64,000 nt of DNA from Lachancea mirantina (taxonomy: Eukaryota; Ascomycota; Saccharomycetes; Saccharomycetales; Saccharomycetaceae), in NCBI GenBank assembly GCA_900074745.1, contig LT598464.1, forward strand, positions 496,001 to 560,000, given 5' to 3'. This document shows, one piece after another, positions 9,794 to 19,025 of this stretch. Within the stretch, counting starts at the first letter, position 1. The number at the start of each line of letters is the position of its first letter. Made by a program: the position numbers and the translations under genes. The notes under the pieces were generated by a model. The model saw only the letters and a list, made by a program, of their open reading frames with translations, was not told where the DNA came from and did no database searches.

Positions 9794-10831
9794 ATGTCGT
9801 TGCAAGATTTTTGTCGTGGGATTCCCAAAGTCGAGTTACATTGCCATCTTTACGGTACCATTTGCAAAGAAACGCTTACGGAGCTGAACGAAAGAGCAGG
9901 CCGGCCGTTTACCCTGCGACAAGTAGACGGATTTTACATTCGAGGCGACAAACCGGTTGGTGTACTTTCTATATTTCGTGGCCTTGAGAGTCAATTGATT
10001 ACGTCAGCACGCGACCTGTACCGTATCACGTGCGAATACTTAGAGCGGTGCAAGCTTCACAACGTCGTATACAGCGAGTTTTTCTGGAATCCAACCGGTA
10101 CCGTTCTAGATGCCAAGATACCGTTCCAGGATGCACAGGATGCAATCCTGAAGGCTGTGGATGAGATTGAAAAGTCTTGTGGGGTGGTGGGCAGACTGGT
10201 GTGTGCAATTGACCGTGAAGCTTCGCCGGAAAAAGCCGAAATGATGCTGGATTGGATGCTACAGTATCCGGCGGCCAAAACTATCGGAATCGGGATCGAT
10301 TACCGCGAAACGGGCCATCCACCACATCTGTTTGCAGAAACGTTTAAAAAAGCTAAACAAAACGGGTACAAGCTGACGGCACACGCCGGTGAGTTCGGAG
10401 AACCTTGGAACAACGTCGATTTCGTACTCAACGACTTACAGGTGGACAGAATCGATCATGGCTACACGGTGATCGACAATCCGGCTCTTGTACAACAGTG
10501 TCTCGACGAAAATGTGATCTTTACCGTGGTCCCTACCAACTCATACTATCTTCGCACACTGGATCCGGCCGAGTGGGCACAGAAACACCCAATTCGCAAA
10601 ATGGTCCAATTGGGGCTCAAAGTGCATCCAAACACGGACGATCCTGCATTCCATCTTGTTAACCCGACAACTGCGTGGACAATGATGGTCGAGTGTTTCG
10701 GATGCACGATCGATGATCTGGGCCGATTTTGCCAAAATGGCATTGAGGGTGCATGGGTGGATTCCGAAACCAAACAGAAATGGAGGCGCGACTGGCTCAA
10801 GTATTTCGGACCTGCAGATAATCCCTTTTGA
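9794..10831 (+). CDS. Adenosine/adenine deaminase family protein with altered substrate motif
   Basis: A 345-residue metal-dependent deaminase, the same length as adenine deaminase Aah1 (347). Zinc and catalytic residues of the family are all present: HxH at His16/His18 (KVELHCHLYGT), HAGE at His197/Glu200, RIDHGY at His222 and NTDDP at Asp282/Asp283. The fold should therefore be active, removing an amino group from a purine-like ring to release ammonia. Odd points: the residue after HxHL is Tyr20, where adenosine deaminases carry Asp and adenine deaminases Glu, and the usual C-P-x-S-N/S segment reads VPTNSYYL. These positions line the substrate pocket, so neither adenosine nor adenine can be assumed. 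It follows the nucleoside hydrolase in tandem and precedes the regulator. The sequence relates to Aah1 but does not look like its simple orthologue. Confidence 0.9.
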   Translation: MSLQDFCRGIPKVELHCHLYGTICKETLTELNERAGRPFTLRQVDGFYIRGDKPVGVLSIFRGLESQLITSARDLYRITCEYLERCKLHNVVYSEFFWNPTGTVLDAKIPFQDAQDAILKAVDEIEKSCGVVGRLVCAIDREASPEKAEMMLDWMLQYPAAKTIGIGIDYRETGHPPHLFAETFKKAKQNGYKLTAHAGEFGEPWNNVDFVLNDLQVDRIDHGYTVIDNPALVQQCLDENVIFTVVPTNSYYLRTLDPAEWAQKHPIRKMVQLGLKVHPNTDDPAFHLVNPTTAWTMMVECFGCTIDDLGRFCQNGIEGAWVDSETKQKWRRDWLKYFGPADNPF

Positions 10832-10913
10832 ACTTGAAGCCCACGCATTCCGCATAGATAATATTATAGCATTCAAACTGAACGTTTCGTAACTTCCGCG
10901 GCAAAGAGCATGC

Positions 10914-10977
10914 TGTCACTGATAACGTTGATAACCATTCGAACAGGCTGTTGTCGCATTGATGTCACTGATAACGT
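10914..10977. repeat. 15-bp direct repeat with GATAA cores before the regulator gene
   Basis: TGTCACTGATAACGT occurs at 10914-10928 and again exactly at 10963-10977, 49 bp apart, in the 226-bp promoter of the Zn2Cys6 gene. Each copy holds a GATAA. A third GATAA lies just after the first copy. Probably regulatory; the binding factor could be a GATA protein or another factor. Confidence 0.6.
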
Positions 10978-11057
10978 CCTTATTTCGAAGTTTGATGGTA
11001 ATAACGGTAATAGGTAGCAAGAGTCATCTATAACATCCTTGAAATAGAAGGAGAGGT

Positions 11058-13007
11058 ATGCCTCCTAAAAAGAGAAGAACTGCCCTTTCATGCCTCCGAT
11101 GCAACCAACGCAAGGTGAAATGCGACAAAAATAGTCCCTGTGGGAACTGTGTCCGCCGAAATATGGCCGACCAATGCTGCCGTCCGTCTGACTTGCCTCG
11201 AGTTTCCGCGCAGGCAGTTTTGACAGCAGCGAACTCCGAGGGCAATGATTCCCAGTTTTGCAAGTCTTCAGTCAGTAAGGACGTCCCGATTCAACAGTAC
11301 TTCCATTCTCTGCGATCTCTAACGTACGGGATTACCCAGATCAGCGGGCTGACGCCCGCATCGGACTACAACTCTGGCCAAGGTGAGTGGGATCAATGCA
11401 TGCCTCGTTTCCCATATCTTATGGATAGAGTCACATTTGAGGTATCGCGTAGTATTTGCGAATATGCGTGTCGGACAACAACTTTCATCCACCAGGGCAT
11501 TGTAGACCCACTTTTCCTAGCTGATCACGACGAGTACTGGCAGGAATATGTCAATCGTGAAAATGCGTGTCTGTATCATTTGAGCAATAACAGTTTGAAA
11601 AGGAAATCTTCTGCAGACTACTATTACTGGATGTCACTTTACTATGCTATACTGTCGACAGGCGTCTATTTTAGTACCGAAATGGAGCACACGCTTTGGC
11701 CCTTTTCCCCTGAACAAGTGCAAGATTTCCCCAGGGTTCTTCTCAAGGCTTCGCTGGACTGTCTCGTGAAGGCCGGGGCGTTGGAAAATGCAGATTTGCG
11801 CACGATAGAAGTTTTCAGTGTAATGTCCATGTGCTTTCACGGCTTGGGCAGTATTTATCTTCACCGCCAGTTGCTTCGTTTGTCGATCGATACCGCACGC
11901 ACACTGGGGCTCAATAACGTTAGTGCAAAGGCCGATTCAAATATTAACTTTCACAATGAAGTCTACAAGCGGCTTTGGTATAGCGTCTTCATCATCGATT
12001 CACTCAGCAACTACCCTAATCGCTACGTTGGCGATTTTTCGACCCCGTTCCCAGAGCTTGTGACAACGCCGCAACTGCTTGGTGAAACTTCTTTGTCGGA
12101 GATCGGTCTTCCAGATATTGCTGGCAATGACGATCTTGCTGGCATTATGTACCAGCGCATGATGGCAGAATTAGCCAATTTAAAGCATGAGAGCTTTCAG
12201 GAGGCGCAGCAATCCAACCTCGAAGAATTCTGGGATAGAATGATTCTTTTGCGAGAAAGGTTAGACGCCTGTTTTGGGCAAGCGCCATATGAGTTGGCAG
12301 ATTTCTCAGTGGCTCGAAATGCAAGGTATCTTCTTTTCTCCTCCATCACTAGAGAAACCTTGAGCCTCGGCGCTCGACTCCAGGCGGTAATAGGGACCAA
12401 GCGATGGTGGGCTCAATACAGAGACAAATGTTTGCGCCTTGCCAAAGAACTGCTTACACATAGTACTTCACCTCAAATTCCGCTGCATTATAACCGCTAC
12501 TGGATCGTTGTTCAACATTTAATCTTTGCATGTCTATTTATGCTCTTAGACATGCTAACATCCAAAAGTCATAACGATAAGGCCAAGCTACAACTGGTTG
12601 AGAGCAGTCTACCTACAATTCGTAGATTGCGGTCGTATTTTACTGTTAAAGTGGGTCTTGCCGTCATCGAGAAATTGGCGTATTTGGTATCTCTTGTGCG
12701 ACTGAATACGGTGACTGCAGATTCGCTAGAATCTATTTCTTTACGCGAATTCCTACGTGAGTTGCAGATTGCTAATCCTGATAACGTACGTGTTGCAGAA
12801 GCTGTGTCGCCGCCGGTCGAAAGGTCGCAATACCTAAGATTTGGTGGTTTACAAAGACCTTACGCACAACCAGCGCAGCTAGCCGCGAACTCAGAAGCCA
12901 GCCCGAATTCGCAACTATTGTTAAATCCGACACTCGAAAATATTCTCGACGACAAGGGATGGCATGAGTTTCTGGATTTTTTCTTCAATGACAAGGCGAG
13001 CGTTTGA
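11058..13007 (+). CDS. Zn2Cys6 transcription factor, probable cluster regulator
   Basis: A 649-residue fungal zinc-cluster regulator. The binuclear cluster sits at the N-terminus with Cys12, 15, 22, 28, 31 and 40 and a basic stretch before and within it (PPKKRRT, RKVKC). A middle region of about residues 110-500 has the helical fungal-specific transcription factor domain, including the pieces DTARTLGLN and RLWYSVFIIDSL. The C-terminus (FLDFFFNDKASV) is acidic and aromatic, a plausible activation tip. It lies 226 bp after the deaminase in the same direction. Its placement beside transporter and enzymes suggests a pathway-specific activator, and a homodimer could bind the inverted CGG palindromes found at 8418 and 9696. 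That target is inferred. I cannot assign a named S. cerevisiae orthologue. Confidence 0.92.
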   Translation: MPPKKRRTALSCLRCNQRKVKCDKNSPCGNCVRRNMADQCCRPSDLPRVSAQAVLTAANSEGNDSQFCKSSVSKDVPIQQYFHSLRSLTYGITQISGLTPASDYNSGQGEWDQCMPRFPYLMDRVTFEVSRSICEYACRTTTFIHQGIVDPLFLADHDEYWQEYVNRENACLYHLSNNSLKRKSSADYYYWMSLYYAILSTGVYFSTEMEHTLWPFSPEQVQDFPRVLLKASLDCLVKAGALENADLRTIEVFSVMSMCFHGLGSIYLHRQLLRLSIDTARTLGLNNVSAKADSNINFHNEVYKRLWYSVFIIDSLSNYPNRYVGDFSTPFPELVTTPQLLGETSLSEIGLPDIAGNDDLAGIMYQRMMAELANLKHESFQEAQQSNLEEFWDRMILLRERLDACFGQAPYELADFSVARNARYLLFSSITRETLSLGARLQAVIGTKRWWAQYRDKCLRLAKELLTHSTSPQIPLHYNRYWIVVQHLIFACLFMLLDMLTSKSHNDKAKLQLVESSLPTIRRLRSYFTVKVGLAVIEKLAYLVSLVRLNTVTADSLESISLREFLRELQIANPDNVRVAEAVSPPVERSQYLRFGGLQRPYAQPAQLAANSEASPNSQLLLNPTLENILDDKGWHEFLDFFFNDKASV

Positions 13008-13299
13008 AGACTGATGTTGAGAGCGAAACGAGAGATGTCACCATTGATTCCTTACCGAGTACCATGAATTTATAAGGTATAATTTTTCTATTGATTAATG
13101 TATTCTCGTCAGTTATTTCAATCAGATCTTTTTAATGACAATTCTTCCAGAGACAGATAAATTGGTCCTATTACGAACTTCAGTCGCGCAAATAAAGCAG
13201 CGATATCTTGATATTAAATGAAATGGTAACACAGCATATTTAATGAGTTCAAGAATATGTTAGCTACGGTCGCCACAAGAACAACCACTCCTTTGCGAT

Positions 13300-13668
13300 T
13301 TACAACATTTCAAACCCTGTGTCTGCACTGGCCGATCTCGTAATACGTTTAAACTTCACGTAATTTGGTTCTCGATTACACCGCTCCAGGGCACGTTTTT
13401 CTCTGATCTGGGCTTGTATCCGATACAATTGTGAAGCTCTCAACACTTTCTCTTTCAAAATGTGTCGGCAAATTAATTTGTCCAAATACTCAACACTAGA
13501 ATAAGCACCCGCATAACTCAACATATCCCCGATTTCTGTACCTGTAAATTCGTCCCAAAGTCCAAAACCATCGTCCGAGTGGAAAACTCGTGTTCCAGCC
13601 GCATCGAAACACATAATCAATTGTTTTTTGGTGAATGAGAGATTCAAACGTAAAGTATTATCGGGCAT
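13300..13668 (-). CDS. Small conserved-looking protein of unknown function
   Basis: A 122-residue frame from the ATG at 13668 (MPDNTLRLNL); the open frame four codons further upstream begins with TTG. I do not recognise it. The first 65 residues have mixed hydrophobic and acidic composition with a segment SDDGFGLWDEFTGTEIG; the last 55 are basic and probably helical (RIQAQIREKRALERCNREP). No signal peptide or membrane segment is seen. It is convergent with the zinc-cluster gene and divergent from the GT71 gene. A complete, compositionally ordinary frame of this length is unlikely to be chance, but expression and conservation are unproven. Confidence 0.55.
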   Translation of the reverse strand: MPDNTLRLNLSFTKKQLIMCFDAAGTRVFHSDDGFGLWDEFTGTEIGDMLSYAGAYSSVEYLDKLICRHILKEKVLRASQLYRIQAQIREKRALERCNREPNYVKFKRITRSASADTGFEML

Positions 13669-14073
13669 AGTGTAACTCAATAATATCGATTTCCCAGCAG
13701 ATAACGAATATCAAACAAAATAACACAAAGTCTTACTTTACGTTGCACAGGTTTTTTCTTGTTGCATTTGTAGATTTCATTCAGCAATCATAAACCCACA
13801 TTTGTATACATCATGTTGTCAAGACGTTTTGACGCTAATAAACATAACATTAACGCTAGAATTTCAGTCATTATTTAGTTCAATTCAGCGTTCTATGAAC
13901 AAGACCCGAATTATGAAAACTGTTATCACAATGAGCTCATCTTGATTTTGGCTTTGTTCTGGGGCTTTAAGTCTGTTTATAGTTTATCACAAGATAGAAA
14001 GGCTGATCAAGATCTGGAAAAATTTCCAGTTTCTGAAAAACTCAAGACAGATAAGAGCAGAAAATCATATTCA
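13669..14073. other. Divergent promoter region
   Basis: 405 bp between the small orphan gene and the GT71 gene. AT-rich; an ATG at 13931 opens only a four-codon frame (ATG AGC TCA TCT TGA), a possible uORF for the mannosyltransferase. No other element recognised. Confidence 0.4.
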
Positions 14074-16167
14074 ATGACTCTTAACCAGTCGACGAGAGAC
14101 CTGGCATCGGGTTTGGCGTCTCGAATTGACCTGCTAGGGTCAAGATTCAGGCGATCAAATCATTATTGGAGACGAAGCGGGGGTAAGAAATTGAACCTTT
14201 TTGGATGGCTTCTAGCGACACTGGTGGTTGTTGGATTTGTGATCCATGGGGTGAGAAAAAGCTCGCTGAGCTTGGATATCTTCGACTATTCGTCCATTTT
14301 GTCAGATGACGATATCACAAATGTTGAGGATGAATTTTCTTGGAGTCCTCCCACTGCACCAGAACCTGTACAATTGACCGAGGAGAAAAGATCCGTTTTT
14401 AGAGATGTTCTTGCTGTGGTTCAACAGTTCTCGCCTCAGGGCAAGCTTGACACTACTAAGGGCAGTGATTGTGAGTTGGGAGATATCGGTATTTTCGATA
14501 AAGCGAAGTTTAATAAATTGACCGAGTCTGGGTTGTCGAAGTGTATTCAAATCCCTGAAAAGGTGCAAGGAGCGCTTAAAACTGCTCATTCTGAGTTCAA
14601 ATCTGCCATTTCTGACAAGTTGTTACCCCTTTTTAACAACCTGGACAAACCTTTTGAAGGTGAAGGTATTGTTATGGTTGGAGGTGGTAAATTCACGTTG
14701 TTCGCCTTACCAGCTATTGTAGCTATTCGTAAGAACAGTGGCGTGACGCTCAGAAATACCATCCCCATTGAAATTATTATTTCGCCTGAAGACGACGAAG
14801 ATCGACAATTTTGCGAAAACGTGCTACCAACAGTGGACAGTACTGGCTTGACCAGATGTGTTTTCTTGGATGAGATCTTCGAGCCAGAAACGCTTTCGCA
14901 CATTCAGGGATACCAGTTGAAGGCAATAGCACTTTTAGTTTCTAGTTTTGAGAAAGTCCTCATGTTGGATGCCGATAATTACGTGGTGAACACCTTAGAA
15001 GGATATTTTGATAGTGAAATCTTCAAACAGACGGGTCTTGTCGCATGGCCTGATTATTGGCGTCGTTTGCATCACCCAAAACTTTATGATATCGTTGGAG
15101 TGCATGTCGAGAAGGATAAAGCCATCAGAAACTCAATCGATGACAGTAGTCCCAGTTACATATACGAGCAAATGAACAAAGATAATGTACCATTTCATGA
15201 TTTCAAAAACGCACTTCCTGATGCTGGAACCGAGTCAGGCCAACTTCTTGTTGACAAGAGCAAACATCTGGACACATTGATTTTGAGTTTGTACTACAAT
15301 TACAATGGGAAATCGTTTTTTTATCCGATTCTGGGCCAAGGTTTTGCTGGTGAAGGAGATAAGGACACCTTTATCCTTGCAAGTCAGGTTCTACATGGGT
15401 ATGCGTCGTATTATCAGGTTAAAACTCCAGTCAGTGCTATGGGCCACTGGACAGACTCTGCAGATGAGATCAGACTTCCTGATGACAAAGTCGATACTGA
15501 ACAGACCAAATCGTTCCGTGGAACAGCCATGTTACAGCACAACTACATCGAGGACAGCAAGTACCATTCACTCGCGAAAGAAGTCATTGGCGATACGCTC
15601 AGAGAGCGGTTTGAAAATTTCTGTGACGACCAGAAAAAACAGAAGCCTGACGAATTGAGCGATTTCGAAGACGAAAGGAGGACGCAGTGCTCACATAGTC
15701 AAGAAATTGTCACCAATTTTCGGAAGGAGATGCGTTCTGGCTACGACATCCAAACTTTTATGGACTTTTTTACTTTCACTGGTGTCTCTTTTGTCCATTC
15801 CCATCTCCCTAAATATGATCCATGGGAATGGTCTCAGAACGAAGATATGATGTTCGATGGTGCCAAGGCTAGAAAAGGTCACCAGATAGACAAGGAAACG
15901 AATGATGGCGTCAGCAAACTAAAGGGAACCGGTCATTACCGAATGTACGACTCTCGTATCGGCCAGATAACTGGCTACGATCTAGAGCTCCACAACTGGG
16001 ATGCCTTTAAAACCTATCTCTGCGACATGGATAACGGTTACACAAATTTCGGCTACTTGTCAGCCAAGATAAGTGCTACAGATGATCCCAAAGCCAGCGC
16101 GTCCAAAATGTGCAAATACATTGAAGAAAGGGTCAAATATTTGACAGAAACCACTTTCGAGGTTTAA
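14074..16167 (+). CDS. Alpha-1,2-mannosyltransferase of the MNN2/MNN5 family (GT71)
   Basis: A 697-residue type II membrane protein. The ATG at 14074 (MTLNQSTRDL) is taken as start because the open frame before it has only a TTG. A short basic cytoplasmic tail precedes one membrane anchor at about residues 41-60 (LFGWLLATLVVVGFVIHG). The lumenal domain has the GT71 features GIVMVGGGKFTLFALPAI and, near residue 297, the metal-binding MLDADNYVV (DxD). Members act in the Golgi, adding alpha-1,2-mannose branches to the N-glycan outer chain using GDP-mannose. It is about 100 residues longer than S. cerevisiae Mnn2 or Mnn5, mostly in the stem and C-terminal part. Whether it is the orthologue of Mnn2, Mnn5 or a lineage-specific paralogue cannot be decided here. 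Confidence 0.9.
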   Translation: MTLNQSTRDLASGLASRIDLLGSRFRRSNHYWRRSGGKKLNLFGWLLATLVVVGFVIHGVRKSSLSLDIFDYSSILSDDDITNVEDEFSWSPPTAPEPVQLTEEKRSVFRDVLAVVQQFSPQGKLDTTKGSDCELGDIGIFDKAKFNKLTESGLSKCIQIPEKVQGALKTAHSEFKSAISDKLLPLFNNLDKPFEGEGIVMVGGGKFTLFALPAIVAIRKNSGVTLRNTIPIEIIISPEDDEDRQFCENVLPTVDSTGLTRCVFLDEIFEPETLSHIQGYQLKAIALLVSSFEKVLMLDADNYVVNTLEGYFDSEIFKQTGLVAWPDYWRRLHHPKLYDIVGVHVEKDKAIRNSIDDSSPSYIYEQMNKDNVPFHDFKNALPDAGTESGQLLVDKSKHLDTLILSLYYNYNGKSFFYPILGQGFAGEGDKDTFILASQVLHGYASYYQVKTPVSAMGHWTDSADEIRLPDDKVDTEQTKSFRGTAMLQHNYIEDSKYHSLAKEVIGDTLRERFENFCDDQKKQKPDELSDFEDERRTQCSHSQEIVTNFRKEMRSGYDIQTFMDFFTFTGVSFVHSHLPKYDPWEWSQNEDMMFDGAKARKGHQIDKETNDGVSKLKGTGHYRMYDSRIGQITGYDLELHNWDAFKTYLCDMDNGYTNFGYLSAKISATDDPKASASKMCKYIEERVKYLTETTFEV

Positions 16168-16393
16168 TCGATGACTAATAGACCCTTTAAATTGGGACAA
16201 AAAGTAGCTCAAAATTATCAGCGTTGGGCAATTTACCTTGAAACAAATTTCACAGGTCAGTATTGACCATATCGACCATTACTTATTCTCTGTATTATAT
16301 AGTGATTCGTGAATATTTAAATCGAAAAGTTGACTAGAAAAAACCCAACTTACCTTAATTCACCACTTTCACTAACCAACCAAGAGATATCGA

Positions 16394-17542
16394 ATGCAGA
16401 GAATAGGTATTTCGGCTTCTAGGAATATGGCTAGGAGACGCATGTCGACGCAGATTCCCTCGCATTTCAAATCGCTAGTTTATTCAAGCCACGATGCTCA
16501 AGATTGTACCAAAGTTTTGTCGTTACATACATATCCTCGAAAGGAATCAGACGAATCAATTGTTTTACGTACGCTAGCATTTCCGGTCAATCCTTCAGAT
16601 GTAAATCAGCTGGAAGGCGTTTATCCGTCGAAACCAGAGAAAACCATGGAATATAGGACCGAGAAACCTAGTGCCATTGCTGGTAACGAGGGGGTTTTCG
16701 AGGTGGTACATGTACCTAAATCTGCTAAAATGCTCAAACCTGGTGATATGGTACTCCCGTTGCAGGCCAACTTTGGTACTTGGAGTAATTACAGGACTTG
16801 CGAGAAAGAATCGCAATTGGTGAAAGTAGAGGGAATCGATGTTTTAACTGCGGCTACTGTGGGTGTCAATGGATGCACTGCGTATCAAATGGTGAACAAC
16901 TACGTTGATTGGAACGAAGGTGCGAATGAATGGTTAATCCAAAATGCAGGCACTTCATCAGTTTCGAAGATTGTCACCCAAATTGCCAAATCAAAGGGAA
17001 TCAAGACTTTAAGTGTTATTAGAGACAGAGAGAATTTCGACGAAGTTGCCAGCGAATTGGAAAACAAGTATGGAGCTACTAAAGTGATCAGTGAAACCGA
17101 TAATAATGACAAGAATTTTGCCAAAGAAGTGTTACCCAAAATCTTAGGTGCCAACGCAACTATAAAGTTGGCTCTAAATTCCGTTGGCGGAAAATCAAGC
17201 GCAAGTATAGCACGCAAACTTGACCGCGACGCTACGATGTTGACCTATGGCGGAATGTCCAAAATGCCCGTTACGTTACCAACTTCTTTACTTATTTTTA
17301 AAGGTCTAAAATGCCTTGGATTTTGGATTACGGAAAACTCGAGAAGAGACCCTTCTAGCAAATTGACGACCGTTAACGAGGTTGTCGAGCTATACAGTAA
17401 GGGAGTTATCAAATCTCCAAGAGACGATGTTAGAGCGATCGAATGGGATGTCTCAAACGCCAAAGACGATGAAGTTCTTCAATTGATCAGAAATAGTATC
17501 AACGTAAAGGGCAAGAAGAATGTGATTGTCTTGAAATGGTGA
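16394..17542 (+). CDS. ETR1: Mitochondrial 2-enoyl thioester reductase Etr1
   Basis: A 382-residue NADPH-dependent medium-chain reductase that performs the last reduction step of mitochondrial fatty-acid synthesis (lipoate precursor supply) on acyl-carrier-protein substrates. The N-terminus (MQRIGISASRNMARRRMS) is a mitochondrial presequence. The substrate-site stretch FPVNPSDVNQLEGVYPSKP contains the family's catalytic tyrosine in GVYP. The nucleotide-binding region lies around residues 175-220 (LIQNAGTSSVSKIV). No zinc ligands, as expected. Length equals S. cerevisiae Etr1 (380). In S. cerevisiae this gene (YBR026C) lies next to YPK3 apart from a dubious frame. Confidence 0.97.
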   Translation: MQRIGISASRNMARRRMSTQIPSHFKSLVYSSHDAQDCTKVLSLHTYPRKESDESIVLRTLAFPVNPSDVNQLEGVYPSKPEKTMEYRTEKPSAIAGNEGVFEVVHVPKSAKMLKPGDMVLPLQANFGTWSNYRTCEKESQLVKVEGIDVLTAATVGVNGCTAYQMVNNYVDWNEGANEWLIQNAGTSSVSKIVTQIAKSKGIKTLSVIRDRENFDEVASELENKYGATKVISETDNNDKNFAKEVLPKILGANATIKLALNSVGGKSSASIARKLDRDATMLTYGGMSKMPVTLPTSLLIFKGLKCLGFWITENSRRDPSSKLTTVNEVVELYSKGVIKSPRDDVRAIEWDVSNAKDDEVLQLIRNSINVKGKKNVIVLKW

Positions 17543-17731
17543 TTTTATACTTTATGACTTATGCTTATGATCTAATTATGCTAAATAGTAACTGTTCATG
17601 TCCAAAAATTTGGTGCTTCTAATAGCCTGTATATATTTACTCATCAATGAACCTTTTCATAGCCTTTGAAAACGAAATTCTTTAATTGCTTCATGATCTT
17701 AGCCTTCACTTTGCTTGTGCTGATTTACTGT

Positions 17732-18838
17732 TCAGCAGTTTTTCTGAGAACGGTAGTTGAAGCCCAATATGACACCGCCGATACTGATGAGAAAATATCC
17801 AATCACCTCCCATCTTGTTATGATAGAACCTCCACTTTCCGCCAACCAGTCCGAGATTGCAGTGGCAATAATGGAGCCCATGTAACAAGTTGTAGCAAAC
17901 TCGGGACAGGACTTTTCGGAAAGGTGCACGAAGGCGAGAATCATTGGAATGTTTCCTAGGAAGATAGACGCTAGTAGAAGTCCAGAATTTTGGGCAAATC
18001 CGCCTAGTAGACTTTCATCACGACAATATATGATCAGGATTGGTCCGAGTAGTACAAGACATGCCACACCAACTAAGCTCACTTGGTAGTTGAGCATAAA
18101 TGAATGGTAAAGTCTTGATTTCTGTCTCTTGTCTGAGAAAAAGCTGCTTACAATCCATTTATTCCATAGAACAGTAGCGGGTCCATTGACGAGGGCACCT
18201 AGACCGCAAATAAGCGCTCCCTTAAGCCTGTCAAACAGAAAAGGATCGGTCAGTTCACCTGTTTCTGCGTTTACGGACAATTTGCCCGCAAGGAAATCGC
18301 AAGTTGCCTTGGTGTATGATACAATCAAAACGCCCACTAGTATCGTAACCAGGAGCACGTAATTTTTGAAAAGGTGTCTTCTTGAACTAATACCGCAAAC
18401 ACCTAACAACAACGAACAGATCTCAAATTTGGAGATGTTGTGAATAATGGCAATATCTAGAGCCGGCGACAGTTTAATAGAGGTAAAATAAGTATAGTAC
18501 CCGAGAGATAGAAGGATTGCCAAGCCAGCAATTTTAATTGCGTGAACCCAAATTGAAAACCGTTTCTCAGGCTGTTGTTCCTCTTGAGCTTCTGTATCGA
18601 ACTCCGTTTCTTCACTGCTCAGCTGGGGGATACTCCACATGCTCCGCCCATGGACCAAACCATACTTGACTCGAAAAAAGAGTTGAGTCAACGGTAATAC
18701 GAGAAGCCAAGAGGAAAGATGAACAAAAGTTAGGTAAAAAGGGCTAACATTTTGTTGAGATGTGAATACCATGTGCGAAATACATTTGGTCTGGACAACA
18801 TAGCCCAAAACCGCCACTGACCATAAAAAGACACTCAT
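17732..18838 (-). CDS. DMT-superfamily membrane transporter of unknown substrate
   Basis: A 368-residue protein with about ten hydrophobic segments, in two halves separated by a charged insertion at about residues 68-90 (SSEETEFDTEAQEEQQ). The pattern LSPALDIAIIHNISKFEICSLLLG in the fourth to fifth helices and GSIIATAISDWLAESGG near the end resembles EamA/DMT carriers such as the S. cerevisiae vacuolar proteins YML018C and Thi74. I cannot name an orthologue or a substrate. The ATG at 18838 begins directly in the first membrane segment (MSVFLWSVAVLGYVVQ). It is convergent with ETR1 across only 189 bp. It has no obvious counterpart between ETR1 and INO4 in the S. cerevisiae blocks I compared. 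Confidence 0.85.
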   Translation of the reverse strand: MSVFLWSVAVLGYVVQTKCISHMVFTSQQNVSPFYLTFVHLSSWLLVLPLTQLFFRVKYGLVHGRSMWSIPQLSSEETEFDTEAQEEQQPEKRFSIWVHAIKIAGLAILLSLGYYTYFTSIKLSPALDIAIIHNISKFEICSLLLGVCGISSRRHLFKNYVLLVTILVGVLIVSYTKATCDFLAGKLSVNAETGELTDPFLFDRLKGALICGLGALVNGPATVLWNKWIVSSFFSDKRQKSRLYHSFMLNYQVSLVGVACLVLLGPILIIYCRDESLLGGFAQNSGLLLASIFLGNIPMILAFVHLSEKSCPEFATTCYMGSIIATAISDWLAESGGSIITRWEVIGYFLISIGGVILGFNYRSQKNC

Positions 18839-19025
18839 TTCACCCGGATAAACCTTTGATGGTGCTAGTAAACAAAAGGCATCATCAAAAGCTGAATGGT
18901 TCTTTGTCTTTTTGACAAGCGCTCCCGCCCAGCACGCCTAAACGATGTCGTATAGTAAGCGCGCTCAGCCGGGCATGCACCAGTATGGTCCCGGTTTTTC
19001 TTGCGACTTTCATCGCGAAAAAGTA

